From CAYUUR01 sp964510235 (GTDB taxonomy: Bacteria; Patescibacteriota; Saccharimonadia; Saccharimonadales; CAYUUR01), in the NCBI GenBank assembly GCA_964510235.1, contig CAZEBF010000013.1, positions 1 to 25,624 on the forward strand: a stretch of 25,624 nucleotides of DNA, in the 5' to 3' direction. Made by a program: the position numbers and the translations under genes. Position 1 is the stretch's first letter. Every line of letters begins with the position of its first letter. Below, in pieces: positions 1-7,936 of this stretch. The notes below the pieces were generated by a model. The model was given only the letters and a program-made list of their open reading frames with translations, was not told where the DNA came from and made no database searches.

Positions 1-119
1 ACACGTCAGGTTCTAGTAAGGTTTCCCTGTTCTTCCTGCGCCTCGCAGTTGATAGCTGCTCAAACGGCTTTCCCTAATTGCACGTTGTAATTTTAGCTGA
101 ATATACAGACTAACGCAAC

Positions 120-383
120 TTATGCCCGTGCAAATCCTGCTACTTCGTTCATTAGTGGCAATTGCTCGCCTTGCCAGAGCTGCTGCATCTGGCCGTCTTC
201 TTTGATGACCATTAGTGCTGGGTAACTGAGGATGTCGTACATACTGGCCATGGCAGCACCGTCGCGAGTCTCGAGGCTTACCAGGTCGAGCTTTACCCCT
301 TGGGTCCGTTCAATGTCACGAGCGAACGTCTCGACATTTCTGGCCCATTCAGAAGACGGGTGGTACAAAGCAACGATTCTCAT
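120..383 (-). CDS. thioredoxin-fold protein without CxxC motif
   Basis: This 87-residue protein has the layout of a minimal thioredoxin fold: an N-terminal beta strand (MRIVALYHP), a helix, a second strand (KLDLVSLET) and the cis-proline-type segment YDILSYPALMVIKEDG followed by a strand and a final helix. The position where thioredoxins carry the redox CxxC reads HPSSEW, and there is no cysteine anywhere in the protein, so it should not be a disulfide reductase. It lies downstream of the class II ribonucleotide reductase gene, beyond a strong terminator. A TAGACT -10-like hexamer (390-395) lies exactly 6 bases before the ATG, so it may be made from its own leaderless transcript. Fold assignment is by pattern only; the role is unknown. 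It could be a binding or scaffold relative of thioredoxin. Confidence 0.7.
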   Translation of the reverse strand: MRIVALYHPSSEWARNVETFARDIERTQGVKLDLVSLETRDGAAMASMYDILSYPALMVIKEDGQMQQLWQGEQLPLMNEVAGFARA

Positions 384-412
384 ATGATTAGTCTAGCAAG
401 CATAAGCGCAAT

Positions 413-446
413 AAAAAAGAGGCGATTTTTGTGTCGCCTCTTTTTA
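413..446 (-). terminator. intrinsic terminator after nrdJ, probably bidirectional
   Basis: A perfect 7-bp stem GAGGCGA/TCGCCTC (419-425 with 434-440) is flanked by six A on the left and five T on the right. It therefore has a U-run in both directions. On the minus strand it directly follows the nrdJ stop codon and should end the nrdR-nrdJ transcript. Its A-tract is also just upstream of the promoter of the thioredoxin-like gene. Confidence 0.85.
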
Positions 447-463
447 TCTAACTGGGCTACGAC

Positions 464-3127
464 CTAGCTACAGCCAGTCGTCGAGCCACACGCTGTACAG
501 ACATAACAGCTACCAGCGCGCTGCGTCTGATTGCCGCAGTTGAAGCACATCGGTGCTGTGTCGTCTGACTTCGTCGCGGTGCTTTTAGCCACTGTTACGC
601 TAGCTGGTGCCGACGTGGCGGGCGTTAGCGGCACGACTACATCGTCAACCTTTGCTTCTGACACTACTTCTGTAGCGCCATCTTCCAGTAAGCTGGTTTG
701 CTCTTCTGGCATGTCGTCGATAGAGGCCAGACCAAGTTCTAGTCGATCATCGAATGACAGATAGCTCAGAGCCAGGCGTCGTGCGATGTAGTCAATGATA
801 GAGGTCGCGGTGCGAATCTCTGGATCATCGGTGATACCCGACGGCGCAAAACTCATGCTGGTTAATGATTTCACGTAGTCTTTCAGTGGTACGCCAAACT
901 GCAACCCGTGGCTAACACTGATTGCAAAAGCATCGAGGATACCACGCAGTGTGGAGCCCTGTTTGCTGACGTTAACAAAGATCTCACCAGGGGTACCGTC
1001 TTCGTATTCACCAACCGTCATATACCCATGACTATCAGCTACACGGAACGAGAAGGTTTTGGCAGTACGCGTCTTTGGCATTGCACGCCGTATTGCACCT
1101 TTTACAACAATTCTATCGTTGAGTGTTTCAACAACCTCTGTTGATGCCTGTTCGGCTTTTGGCTTTTCTTCTGCACCGGCTTTCTTAGCCATCGACAGTG
1201 GCTGGGCAACTTTACAGTTGTCGCGGTAGATAGCCACTGCCTTGAGGCCCATCTTCCAGGCTTCGATGTGTAGCTGCTCGACATCTTCAACAGTCGCTTC
1301 CTCTGGCATGTTAACCGTCTTGCTGATAGCACCAGACAAGAATGGTTGTACTGCTGACATCATTTTTACATGACCCATGTAGTGAATTGAGTTATCACCC
1401 ATAGAGCAAGCAAAGACGTTCTTGTGGTCTTCTTTGAGGTGNNNNNNNNNNNNNNNNNNNNNNNNNNNNNNNNNNNNNNNNNNNNNNNNNNNNNNNNNNN
1501 NNNNNNNNNNNNNNNNNNNNNNNNNNNNNNNNNNNNNNNNNGCTTGTGAGTTACGCACACCAAAGCGGGCGCCTAACTCTACTGCTTCATCCCATGAAGC
1601 TGCGGCTGCACTCAGGAGCTCTTCTGAAACAAGACCTGCGTCAATGTTAGAGACTTCTGCTCGGTGCATTTGTAGTACGCGGTTCATCGCTTCTTTGTCC
1701 TTGTGGTAGCCAGCAAACGGTCCAACACGTCGTGCTAGTTTTGCACTAGTAGCGTAGGCTGTTCCGGTCATCAGAGCTGTTACGGCAGCTGCTTGGGCGC
1801 GGCCTTCTTCGGAATCGTACGGCAAACCTTGTGCCATCAGCATTGCACCAAGGTTAGCGTAGCCAAGACCGAGTTCACGGTAGGCTCGAGCTGTTTTGCC
1901 GATTGAATCTGTTGGGTATTCTGAGTAACCGACAAGAATCTCTTGGGCGGTAAAGATCAGCTCAACAGTGTGAATGAAAGCTCGAATATCAAAGCCGCCG
2001 TCTTCGTTTAGATAACGCAACAAGTTGATCGAAGCCAGGTTACAGGCAGAGTTATCGAGGTGCATGTACTCTGAGCAAGGGTTAGAGGCATTAATTCGAC
2101 CAGCGTTTGGTGCAGTGTGCCAACGGTTGATGGTGGTATCAAACTGCATGCCTGGATCGGCGCATTCCCATGCTGCCTCGTTAATCTGGCGGAACAGATC
2201 ACGCGCTTTGACTTTGCGAGCTGATTTGCCAGTTTTAACTTCTCGTAGGTCCCAGTCCGCATCGTCAACAACTGCTTGCATGAAGTCATCGGTGACACGT
2301 ACAGAGTTGTTGGCATTCTGATACTGCACAGAGATGATGTCTTTACCGTCCAGGGTCATATCATATCCAGCCGCTTCTAGAACACGAGCTTTGCGCTCTT
2401 CGATTGCCTTGCACCAGATGAATTCTTCGACATCAGGGTGGTCAACGTTCAGAATAGCCATCTTGGCTGCACGACGAGTCTTGCCGCCGCTTTTGATTGC
2501 GCCAGCTGATGAATCAGCGCCACGCATAAAGCTCAACGGGCCAGAGGCCGTACCGGCACTCTTACCAAGCGGCTCAACAGATGAGCGAATCGGGCTGAGG
2601 TTAACGCCAGAGCCCGAACCACCCTTAAAGATCATGCCTTCTTCTTTGTACCAGTTTAGGATTGAACCCATAGTGTCTTCGATACCAAGGATGAAACAAG
2701 CGCTAGCTTGCTGCGCACGACCAGGCGCACCGATGTTAAACCAGACTGGAGAGTTAAAGGCTGCTCGTTGTGTTGCCAAAATAAACTTCAGCTCTTCGCG
2801 AAAGTCTTCGGCTTCTACCTCTGTATCAAAGTAACCTTCTTGCTGACCTTGACGCGTCACCGTATCAACAACGCGATCAATAAGGTGCTGTAGGCTGCTT
2901 TCGCGCTCAGCCGTGCCAGGTGTACCGGTAAAGTACTTTTGTGCCACGATGTTGATGGCGTTTAGCGACCAACCTTCAGGAAAATTAACGCCTTTTTGCT
3001 CAAAAACTGGCTTGCCAGTCATTGGGTTTTGAATCAGTGAGTCACGCTTAACCCACTTTAACTGATCATATGCTTTGGTGTTCTGCTCGGTAAAAAACCG
3101 TTGCACACCTAATGTTGTTTGCCCCAT
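464..3127 (-). CDS. nrdJ: vitamin B12-dependent (class II) ribonucleotide reductase, interrupted by an assembly gap
   Basis: It reduces ribonucleotides to deoxyribonucleotides using adenosylcobalamin as radical source, in the cytosol. The sequence shows the class II hallmarks: a conserved FNSPVWFNIG segment, the cysteine-containing SACFILGIEDTMGSI, the GGSGSGVNLSPIRSS loop, NASNPCSEYMHLDNSACNL with the catalytic Cys and Glu, PFLSGAISKTVNMPEEATV, and a C-terminal Cys-rich tail (CFNCG, CYVCTACG, GCS) that serves as redox-active or zinc-ribbon tail in this family. A run of 100 N (1442-1541) follows RNSQ and resumes at HLKEDHKN. In homologues the region between these points is far longer than 34 residues, so the gap is a placeholder. 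Upstream is nrdR (62 bp away); transcription is probably shared. Leader reads GAGGG close to the ATG. Ends in UAG. Confidence 0.93.
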   Translation of the reverse strand: MGQTTLGVQRFFTEQNTKAYDQLKWVKRDSLIQNPMTGKPVFEQKGVNFPEGWSLNAINIVAQKYFTGTPGTAERESSLQHLIDRVVDTVTRQGQQEGYFDTEVEAEDFREELKFILATQRAAFNSPVWFNIGAPGRAQQASACFILGIEDTMGSILNWYKEEGMIFKGGSGSGVNLSPIRSSVEPLGKSAGTASGPLSFMRGADSSAGAIKSGGKTRRAAKMAILNVDHPDVEEFIWCKAIEERKARVLEAAGYDMTLDGKDIISVQYQNANNSVRVTDDFMQAVVDDADWDLREVKTGKSARKVKARDLFRQINEAAWECADPGMQFDTTINRWHTAPNAGRINASNPCSEYMHLDNSACNLASINLLRYLNEDGGFDIRAFIHTVELIFTAQEILVGYSEYPTDSIGKTARAYRELGLGYANLGAMLMAQGLPYDSEEGRAQAAAVTALMTGTAYATSAKLARRVGPFAGYHKDKEAMNRVLQMHRAEVSNIDAGLVSEELLSAAAASWDEAVELGARFGVRNSQXXXXXXXXXXXXXXXXXXXXXXXXXXXXXXXXXXHLKEDHKNVFACSMGDNSIHYMGHVKMMSAVQPFLSGAISKTVNMPEEATVEDVEQLHIEAWKMGLKAVAIYRDNCKVAQPLSMAKKAGAEEKPKAEQASTEVVETLNDRIVVKGAIRRAMPKTRTAKTFSFRVADSHGYMTVGEYEDGTPGEIFVNVSKQGSTLRGILDAFAISVSHGLQFGVPLKDYVKSLTSMSFAPSGITDDPEIRTATSIIDYIARRLALSYLSFDDRLELGLASIDDMPEEQTSLLEDGATEVVSEAKVDDVVVPLTPATSAPASVTVAKSTATKSDDTAPMCFNCGNQTQRAGSCYVCTACGSTTGCS
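1442..1541. other. assembly gap (100 N) inside nrdJ
   Basis: Exactly 100 N, the conventional size for a gap of unknown length. It removes the part of nrdJ between the RNSQ motif and the APHLKE-like motif. The reading frame after the gap agrees with that before it only because of the arbitrary gap size. Confidence 0.97.
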
Positions 3128-3189
3128 TGTACCCTCACTTTTGTGTCCGCTACTTGCAGACGTTTAGTTTATATTTGCCCCTCAACTTT

Positions 3190-3660
3190 TTATTTGAGCT
3201 TTACTGCCTTCATGTTACGAATCTGAGAAAGCTCTTTCTCAAAACCAGCTATGTCTTTGAACCGACGATATACGCTCGCAAATCGTACATACGCCACCTC
3301 GTCCAAGACTGCTAGTCGCTCCATCACCATTTGTCCAACTTTTCCAGATGACACCTCTGGGTCACCACAGGCATACAGTTCCTGTTCGATCTCCGAGACC
3401 AAAGCCTCCAGCTGGATATTGGTGATTGGTGTTTTCTCGCACGCTCGATACAGGCCACTCAGCAGCTTTTCTCTGCTAAACAGTTCGCGGTTACCGTTGT
3501 TCTTTACGACGATCAGCTGCGGACGCTCTAAACGTTCGTAGGTCGTAAACCGATAATCACAGTTATTGCACTCGCGGCGGCGGCGGATCGCTTCGCCTTC
3601 AGCTACATCGCGCGATTCAATAACTTTTGTGTCGAGATGCTGACATTGACTACATTTCAT
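3190..3660 (-). CDS. nrdR: transcriptional repressor NrdR
   Basis: NrdR represses ribonucleotide reductase genes by binding paired NrdR boxes when its ATP-cone domain holds dATP/ATP. The 156-residue product has an N-terminal zinc ribbon (MKCSQC near residues 3-6 and CNNC near 31-34, with the IRRRRECNNCDYRFTTYER signature) and then an ATP-cone from about residue 45 (LIVVKNNGNRELFSREKLLSGLYRAC) to about residue 140 (VAYVRFASVYRRFKDI). The length is normal for the family. The ATG at 3660 is preferred over an upstream GTG in frame because a strong GGAGGTG ribosome-binding site sits about 10 bases before it and overlaps the GTG. The gene precedes nrdJ on the same strand, so it probably controls its own operon; see the repeats at 3796-3859. 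Confidence 0.95.
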   Translation of the reverse strand: MKCSQCQHLDTKVIESRDVAEGEAIRRRRECNNCDYRFTTYERLERPQLIVVKNNGNRELFSREKLLSGLYRACEKTPITNIQLEALVSEIEQELYACGDPEVSSGKVGQMVMERLAVLDEVAYVRFASVYRRFKDIAGFEKELSQIRNMKAVKLK

Positions 3661-3795
3661 GCCGTTAGACACCTCCTATTTACTTACCGTAGGTTTTAAA
3701 GAGGCCTTCATACAAGCCGGCACCAATGCCGAAAGACTACGATGTCACCTTGTTTGTCAGTCTCTTTTGGTTCTACGTGTTTGTTTGAACGTGCG

Positions 3796-3859
3796 AGCGC
3801 TTGTCATGTCCCCACATATAGCGCTTGTACTTAAAAGAATACCTCCATGTATAGCGCTT
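3796..3859. promoter_or_regulatory. three AGCGCT-centred repeats at the nrdR promoter (candidate NrdR boxes)
   Basis: AGCGCTTGT occurs at 3796-3804 and 3820-3828, and AGCGCTT at 3853-3859. The second and third copies share the longer string TATAGCGCTT. The third lies in the spacer of the nrdR promoter and the second at about its transcription start. The centres of copies two and three are 33 bp apart, close to the three-helical-turn spacing known for paired NrdR boxes. The core differs from the usual NrdR consensus (ACAC-WATATATW-GTGT), so assignment to NrdR rests on position and spacing. Confidence 0.5.
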
Positions 3860-3864
3860 TGCAA
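3836..3864 (-). promoter_or_regulatory. nrdR-nrdJ promoter
   Basis: On the minus strand, -35 TTGCAA (3859-3864), a 17-bp spacer and -10 TATTCT (3836-3841). Transcription would start near 3829 and give a leader of about 170 bases before nrdR. Confidence 0.6.
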
Positions 3865-3895
3865 TAGAAAATGTGCTGTAGAATTTAGTACGAAA

Positions 3896-5209
3896 CTAGT
3901 CGTTCTTATCTGTTTTATCAGGATTATCGCGTAATTTCTTGAGTCGGCGTAAAAATGATGGCTTTTCGAGCTCAGTATCTTCACTACTTGCGTGGTCGTC
4001 GCCATCTACATTGTCGGTTTTGTCTTCACTCGCCTTAGCGTCTGGTTCAATTGTCCAAATGTTTGGTACTGGATGATCAGCTGTGAAGTCATCGGCACCA
4101 CTCAAGTTTGGACCTGTTGAATCGATATTAACATCTAGATCAGATAACTGGCGTTCTTCGTGGGCTGCATCGGCTTGGTCATCCAGAGTAGTCGTGTCAT
4201 CGTCAGATGAGGAGCTGCTAGCAAGTGCGCCAGTCGATGGCTGCTGCGCATAATAAGCCGCATCAAAACCAGTCGCCACTACAGTAATGATAATCTCGCC
4301 TTCTAGATCGGGGTTGATAGTTGCACCAAAGATAATGTTGGCGTCTGGATCAGCTGCTGCTGTAATTGTCTCTGCAGCGGAGTTAATCTCATGCATAGAC
4401 ATGTCAGTGCCACCAATGACGTTAAAGAGAATCCCGCGCGCACCATCGATAGAGACCTCTAACAGAGGTGATTCAATTGCTTGCTGCGCCGCCACAACTG
4501 CTCGGTCATCACCACTAGCACGGCCAATCCCCATTAGAGCCGAGCCAGCGCTGCTCATAACTGTCTTCACGTCAGCAAAGTCGAGGTTGATCAAACCATG
4601 AACCGTAATAAGGTCAGAGATTCCCTGCACACCTTGACGCAAGACATCATCTGCTACTTTAAACGCTTCTAGAAGTGGTGTGTTGCGATCAATAGTCTGG
4701 AGTAAGCGATCATTAGGAATCGTAATAAGAGTGTCGACTGAGTGCCTTAGGTTAGCGATAGCAGTGTCAGCGTTACGACGGCGCTTCTCGCCTTCAAACG
4801 CGAACGGCCGAGTAGCAAATCCGACGACCAAAGCATCGAGCTCATGTGCCACTCGGGCAACGACGTGGCCCGCGCCACTTCCAGTACCACCACCGGCACC
4901 AATTGTTACGAACACCATGTCAGCATTCTCGAGAGCTTTCTTAATCTCGTCTCTGGACTCTTCTGCAGCTTTTTGACCAACATCAGGGTCAGCACCGGCA
5001 CCAAGACCGCGCGTAGCATCTTTTCCAATATGAATTTTTGTTTGAGCTTTCGAGTGGTGGAGAGCTTGTGCGTCAGTGTTAACGACAATGAATTCGACGC
5101 CATTGACGCCAGATTCTATCATACGGTTAACGGCAGCGCCACCGGCACCACCTACCCCGACTACTTTAATACGAGCGAACGTTTCGACTGCTGGATTAAC
5201 TTGTGGCAT
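3896..5209 (-). CDS. ftsZ: cell division GTPase FtsZ
   Basis: FtsZ is the tubulin-like GTPase that polymerises into the Z ring at midcell. The 437-residue protein shows GGAGGAAVNRM at residues 20-30, the tubulin signature GAGGGTGSG at 104-112, the DTLITIPNDRLL segment, and the T7 loop GLINLDFADVKTVM needed for catalysis across the subunit interface. The GTPase core ends near residue 315 (IITVVATGFDA). A long acidic, disordered linker of about 90 residues follows, then the conserved C-terminal peptide KPSFLRRLKKL, which in other bacteria binds FtsA and other partners. The start has an SD-like GGAGAGG about 12 bases upstream. It lies downstream of ftsA but has its own promoter. Confidence 0.97.
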   Translation of the reverse strand: MPQVNPAVETFARIKVVGVGGAGGAAVNRMIESGVNGVEFIVVNTDAQALHHSKAQTKIHIGKDATRGLGAGADPDVGQKAAEESRDEIKKALENADMVFVTIGAGGGTGSGAGHVVARVAHELDALVVGFATRPFAFEGEKRRRNADTAIANLRHSVDTLITIPNDRLLQTIDRNTPLLEAFKVADDVLRQGVQGISDLITVHGLINLDFADVKTVMSSAGSALMGIGRASGDDRAVVAAQQAIESPLLEVSIDGARGILFNVIGGTDMSMHEINSAAETITAAADPDANIIFGATINPDLEGEIIITVVATGFDAAYYAQQPSTGALASSSSSDDDTTTLDDQADAAHEERQLSDLDVNIDSTGPNLSGADDFTADHPVPNIWTIEPDAKASEDKTDNVDGDDHASSEDTELEKPSFLRRLKKLRDNPDKTDKND

Positions 5210-5240
5210 CTAGGATTTTCCCTCTCCGATTACAGTAACG

Positions 5241-5269
5241 AGTATACGCTATGCAAAAAAAGAGTTCAA
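5241..5269 (-). promoter_or_regulatory. ftsZ promoter
   Basis: Minus strand: -35 TTGAAC (5264-5269), 17-bp spacer, -10 TATACT (5241-5246), about 31 bases before the ftsZ ATG. It leaves a short leader that contains GGAGAGG. The wider ftsA-ftsZ intergenic space (5210-5363) shows no further gene. Confidence 0.65.
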
Positions 5270-5363
5270 ACCGACTTTGCTGCATTGTGCATTTTGTGGA
5301 AAGTTTGGTTTTTTGTACCCATGCAGTATTGCCGAGCTTCGTAGCATACCTAGTTTTGTACTC

Positions 5364-6596
5364 TTACTTTTTGAAGCGCTTAACAATGCCGTCAATAAAA
5401 CCAAAGACACTGCCGTTGGGCTGTCCAGCAAATTGCTGATCGTTACCTGCGCCCGGCATCAGTAACATGTCGAGCATCATCAGACCAACCGAAGATGCAT
5501 AGACCGGGTCCTGAACAGTGTCAGCCAAACCCGCTAAGCCTTGCAGCGTTCCAACTCGAGATGCAAGTTGTAGCTTCTCTTTGGAGAGGTCAGCAATTCC
5601 AGGGATCTTGGCGGTGCCTCCTACCAAGACAACTCCGCCAGGTAACTTCTGAGAACGATGAACCTTCTTTAACTCTTTATCAACAAATTCGAACAGTTCT
5701 TCAAGCCGTGCCTCAACAATCATGTGGACGTCTTCACCATCAAAGTAATGCTCGCGTTTGTTAGCTCGCACGCTGAGGCGACCCTTCTTGGGTTTCTCTA
5801 GGTTAGCATGCTGGATTTTAACCTGTTCGGCAATATCAAGATCTGTCTTGAGGCCAATCGCCAGGTCATTAGTGATATGGATACCACCTATTGGCAATAC
5901 CGCCACATGCTGGACTTCGCCATCTTCGATAATAACCAGGTTTGTAGTGCCTGCACCGATATCGAGCAAAGCTGTGCCAGATTCTTTCTGCTGGCGTTGC
6001 AAGACAGCTTCGGCAGCTGCCAGACTTGACACGGTGTAGTGAGTCGGTCGGATTCTGGCTTTTTCGAGCGCCATGTCGATGCTACGCATGTTTGGTGTTG
6101 AAGCGGTCACAATGTGTGTGTCCACCTCTAGGCGAACGCCATGCATGCCAAGTGGATCTTTGATGTTATCTTGGCCGTCCAAGCGGTAATTCTTGGCAAA
6201 CACCTGAATTATCTCACGGTTTGGCGGTAACTTAACAATCGTGGCAGCCTCTTCGACGCGCAGTCGGTCTTCCGGAGTAATCTCTCTGTTGGCGGCACTA
6301 ATGGCGATAACGCCTCGTGAGTTCATGCCGCTCACATGGGTTCCGTTGATATTAACAGTGGCGGACTGGATCTGAACACCAGAAACTCGCTCGGCTTCTG
6401 TAACAGCTTGGACGATGGCTTCGACCACTTCATCGACATGGACGATCGCGCCTTTACGCATACCGATGTTAGGCGCCACGCCGTGACCGATTATTGCTAG
6501 CTTGTTATCGGTACCATCAAGCATACCGACGACACAGCGAACAGCGCTCGAGCCGATGTCCAGCCCTATAAAATGACTAGGAGTTGATTCACGCAT
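5364..6596 (-). CDS. ftsA: cell division protein FtsA
   Basis: FtsA is the actin-like ATPase that tethers FtsZ filaments to the membrane. The 410-residue product begins with the phosphate-1 motif FIGLDIGSSAVRCVVG, continues through the SHS2 (1C) domain (residues about 85-165, IQSATVNINGTHVSGMNSRGVIAIS), has the phosphate-2 region GTALLDIGAGTTNLVIIEDG and the adenosine-binding GGVVLVGGTAKIPGI, and ends in a basic amphipathic tail (FGFIDGIVKRFKK) fitting the usual membrane-targeting helix. A start 12 codons further upstream is possible in frame, but the ATG at 6596 lies exactly 6 bases after a TATACT -10 box, which makes it the likely leaderless start. The order ftsA-ftsZ is the common division-cluster order. 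Confidence 0.95.
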   Translation of the reverse strand: MRESTPSHFIGLDIGSSAVRCVVGMLDGTDNKLAIIGHGVAPNIGMRKGAIVHVDEVVEAIVQAVTEAERVSGVQIQSATVNINGTHVSGMNSRGVIAISAANREITPEDRLRVEEAATIVKLPPNREIIQVFAKNYRLDGQDNIKDPLGMHGVRLEVDTHIVTASTPNMRSIDMALEKARIRPTHYTVSSLAAAEAVLQRQQKESGTALLDIGAGTTNLVIIEDGEVQHVAVLPIGGIHITNDLAIGLKTDLDIAEQVKIQHANLEKPKKGRLSVRANKREHYFDGEDVHMIVEARLEELFEFVDKELKKVHRSQKLPGGVVLVGGTAKIPGIADLSKEKLQLASRVGTLQGLAGLADTVQDPVYASSVGLMMLDMLLMPGAGNDQQFAGQPNGSVFGFIDGIVKRFKK

Positions 6597-6602
6597 AAAA
6601 AA

Positions 6603-6632
6603 AGTATACCGCTTATACTCACTCTGCAGCAA
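6603..6632 (-). promoter_or_regulatory. ftsA promoter, leaderless type
   Basis: Minus strand: -35 TTGCTG (6627-6632), 18-bp spacer, -10 TATACT (6603-6608), then six T and the ATG. Transcription is predicted to start at the A of the start codon. There is no ribosome-binding site. Confidence 0.6.
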
Positions 6633-6647
6633 GTTATTGCTTACGCT

Positions 6648-7394
6648 TTACAGGGCTGTTAAGATTTCCGCCCCTGTTTCGGTGACCAAAATTGTGTGTT
6701 CAAATTGTGCTGACTTTGAGCCGTCTCTGGTCCATAGTGTCCATCCATCTGGGTCACCAACAATATCTTCTGAGCCTAGCGTGGTGATTGGCTCGAGGGC
6801 AATCGTCATGCCAGCTTTTAATACTGGCCCAGTACCTGCTCGACCGTAGTTTGGAATGTTGGGCGCCTCGTGCAATTCATGCCCCACACCGTGCCCAACC
6901 AGCTCACGAACAATACCGAGACGATGCTGCGTCAAAACAGCTTCGATCGCCGCTGAAATATCACCTACTTTACAACCATCACGTACCGAAGCAATACCAG
7001 ATTCAAGAGCTTGTTGTGTTCCCTGCAACAATCTTCGTTCCGCCTGGCCTAGTTGGCCAACCCCTACCGTTATACCGCTATCAGTGATCATTCCTCGATA
7101 GCGCACACCAAAGTCATAATTTACAACGTCTCCCGGTGCAAATGGCCTGTTGTTAGGAATACTGTGTTGCACTTGGTCGTTGACTGAGATGCATATGATA
7201 TCTGGATAGCCGTGAAAGCCCTTAAAGGCTGGTTCGCCACCGAGTTTCTGCAGTTCTTCTGCCGCCAGCGCCGACATATCAGCCGGGGTTAAACCCACAG
7301 CTGTCTTCTGCTTCATTAGCTGCAATACTGTCGCAAGCATGCGACCACTTTCGCGCATAGCTGCAATTTCGTCGGCCGTCTTTACTCGAGTCAT
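6648..7394 (-). CDS. map: methionine aminopeptidase, type I
   Basis: It removes the initiator methionine from nascent proteins after deformylation. The 248-residue length is that of a minimal bacterial type I enzyme. Metal ligands are visible in order: Asp in VVNYDFGVRYRG, Asp in MITDSGITVGVG, His in VGHGVGHELHE, Glu in TIALEPITTLG and Glu in SAQFEHTILVTETG. The substrate-side His is in FKGFHGYPDIICISVNDQVQHSIP. Its start overlaps the end of adk by 4 bases (ATGA), so translation is coupled. It is the last gene of the yqeY-adk-map operon and works with def and fmt found further along this window. Confidence 0.96.
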   Translation of the reverse strand: MTRVKTADEIAAMRESGRMLATVLQLMKQKTAVGLTPADMSALAAEELQKLGGEPAFKGFHGYPDIICISVNDQVQHSIPNNRPFAPGDVVNYDFGVRYRGMITDSGITVGVGQLGQAERRLLQGTQQALESGIASVRDGCKVGDISAAIEAVLTQHRLGIVRELVGHGVGHELHEAPNIPNYGRAGTGPVLKAGMTIALEPITTLGSEDIVGDPDGWTLWTRDGSKSAQFEHTILVTETGAEILTAL

Positions 7395-7936
7395 GACTGG
7401 TGTGCTGACTTAACTGCCTCAATCACTTTGGCATGAACAGTTTGCACCGATGCTTCACCGTCGATGTCACAGACAAGGACTTTGGCTTCACGGAAATGCT
7501 CTAGAATCGGCTTGGCAGCCTCTTCATACTCTCTAAAACGTTCGGTTATAGCTTCGTCGGTATCGTCTTGGCGACCACGACCCATCAGTCGCTCTCGTAC
7601 GGCTGCTTCACTGGCAGTAAGATGAATAACTGCCGTCATCGACAGCTGGCCATGCTTGACCTGGTTGAGTAGCCAATCAGCCTGTTCTGCAGTCCGGGGA
7701 AAGCCATCAAGAACGAACTCTTCACTTGGGTCAATCACCGTAAACATCTTTTGGACGAGTGCAATGATTTCCTGATCTTCAAGTAAGTGCCCTCGCAACA
7801 TGTCTTTACGCTTGTCACCAGATATCAACATGCGCAAGAACTCACCCGTCGAAAGCCATGGTAACGCCAGCTCATCGGCCAGCATCTTGCCTTGCATACT
7901 TTTACCAGAGCCGGCAACACCCATAAAGATGATCAT
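7391..7936 (-). CDS. adk: adenylate kinase (nucleoside monophosphate kinase)
   Basis: It interconverts ATP + AMP and 2 ADP and keeps the adenylate pool balanced. The P-loop GVAGSGKS is at residues 6-13, the NMP-binding region holds STGEFLRMLI, the signature EFVLDGFPRTAEQADWL is near residues 73-89, and a short LID (RLMGRGRQDDTDEAITERFREYEE) lacks the zinc-binding cysteines. At 181 residues it is a short-LID form. UMP/CMP kinase activity cannot be excluded from sequence alone. Both ends overlap neighbours by 4 bases (yqeY upstream, map downstream), a typical coupled operon. Confidence 0.92.
   Translation of the reverse strand: MIIFMGVAGSGKSMQGKMLADELALPWLSTGEFLRMLISGDKRKDMLRGHLLEDQEIIALVQKMFTVIDPSEEFVLDGFPRTAEQADWLLNQVKHGQLSMTAVIHLTASEAAVRERLMGRGRQDDTDEAITERFREYEEAAKPILEHFREAKVLVCDIDGEASVQTVHAKVIEAVKSAHQS

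Noticed and set aside
1..119. Possible small RNA (tmRNA-like or other) at the left edge
   Set aside because: A minus-strand stretch with GCTAAAATTACAACG resembles tmRNA tag regions, but no tRNA-like end is visible and the 5' half would overlap the thioredoxin-like gene. No gene or terminator could be supported here.
2334..2834. 166-codon open frame on the plus strand inside nrdJ
   Set aside because: It is antisense to a clearly conserved reductase and its translation has no recognisable domain, so it is a shadow frame.
3661..3672. GTG start four codons upstream for nrdR
   Set aside because: The GTG lies within the GGAGGTG ribosome-binding site, which fits the ATG at 3660 instead.
4844..5344. 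166-codon plus-strand frame over ftsZ and its promoter
   Set aside because: It is antisense to FtsZ core motifs, has no ribosome-binding site and shows no domain.
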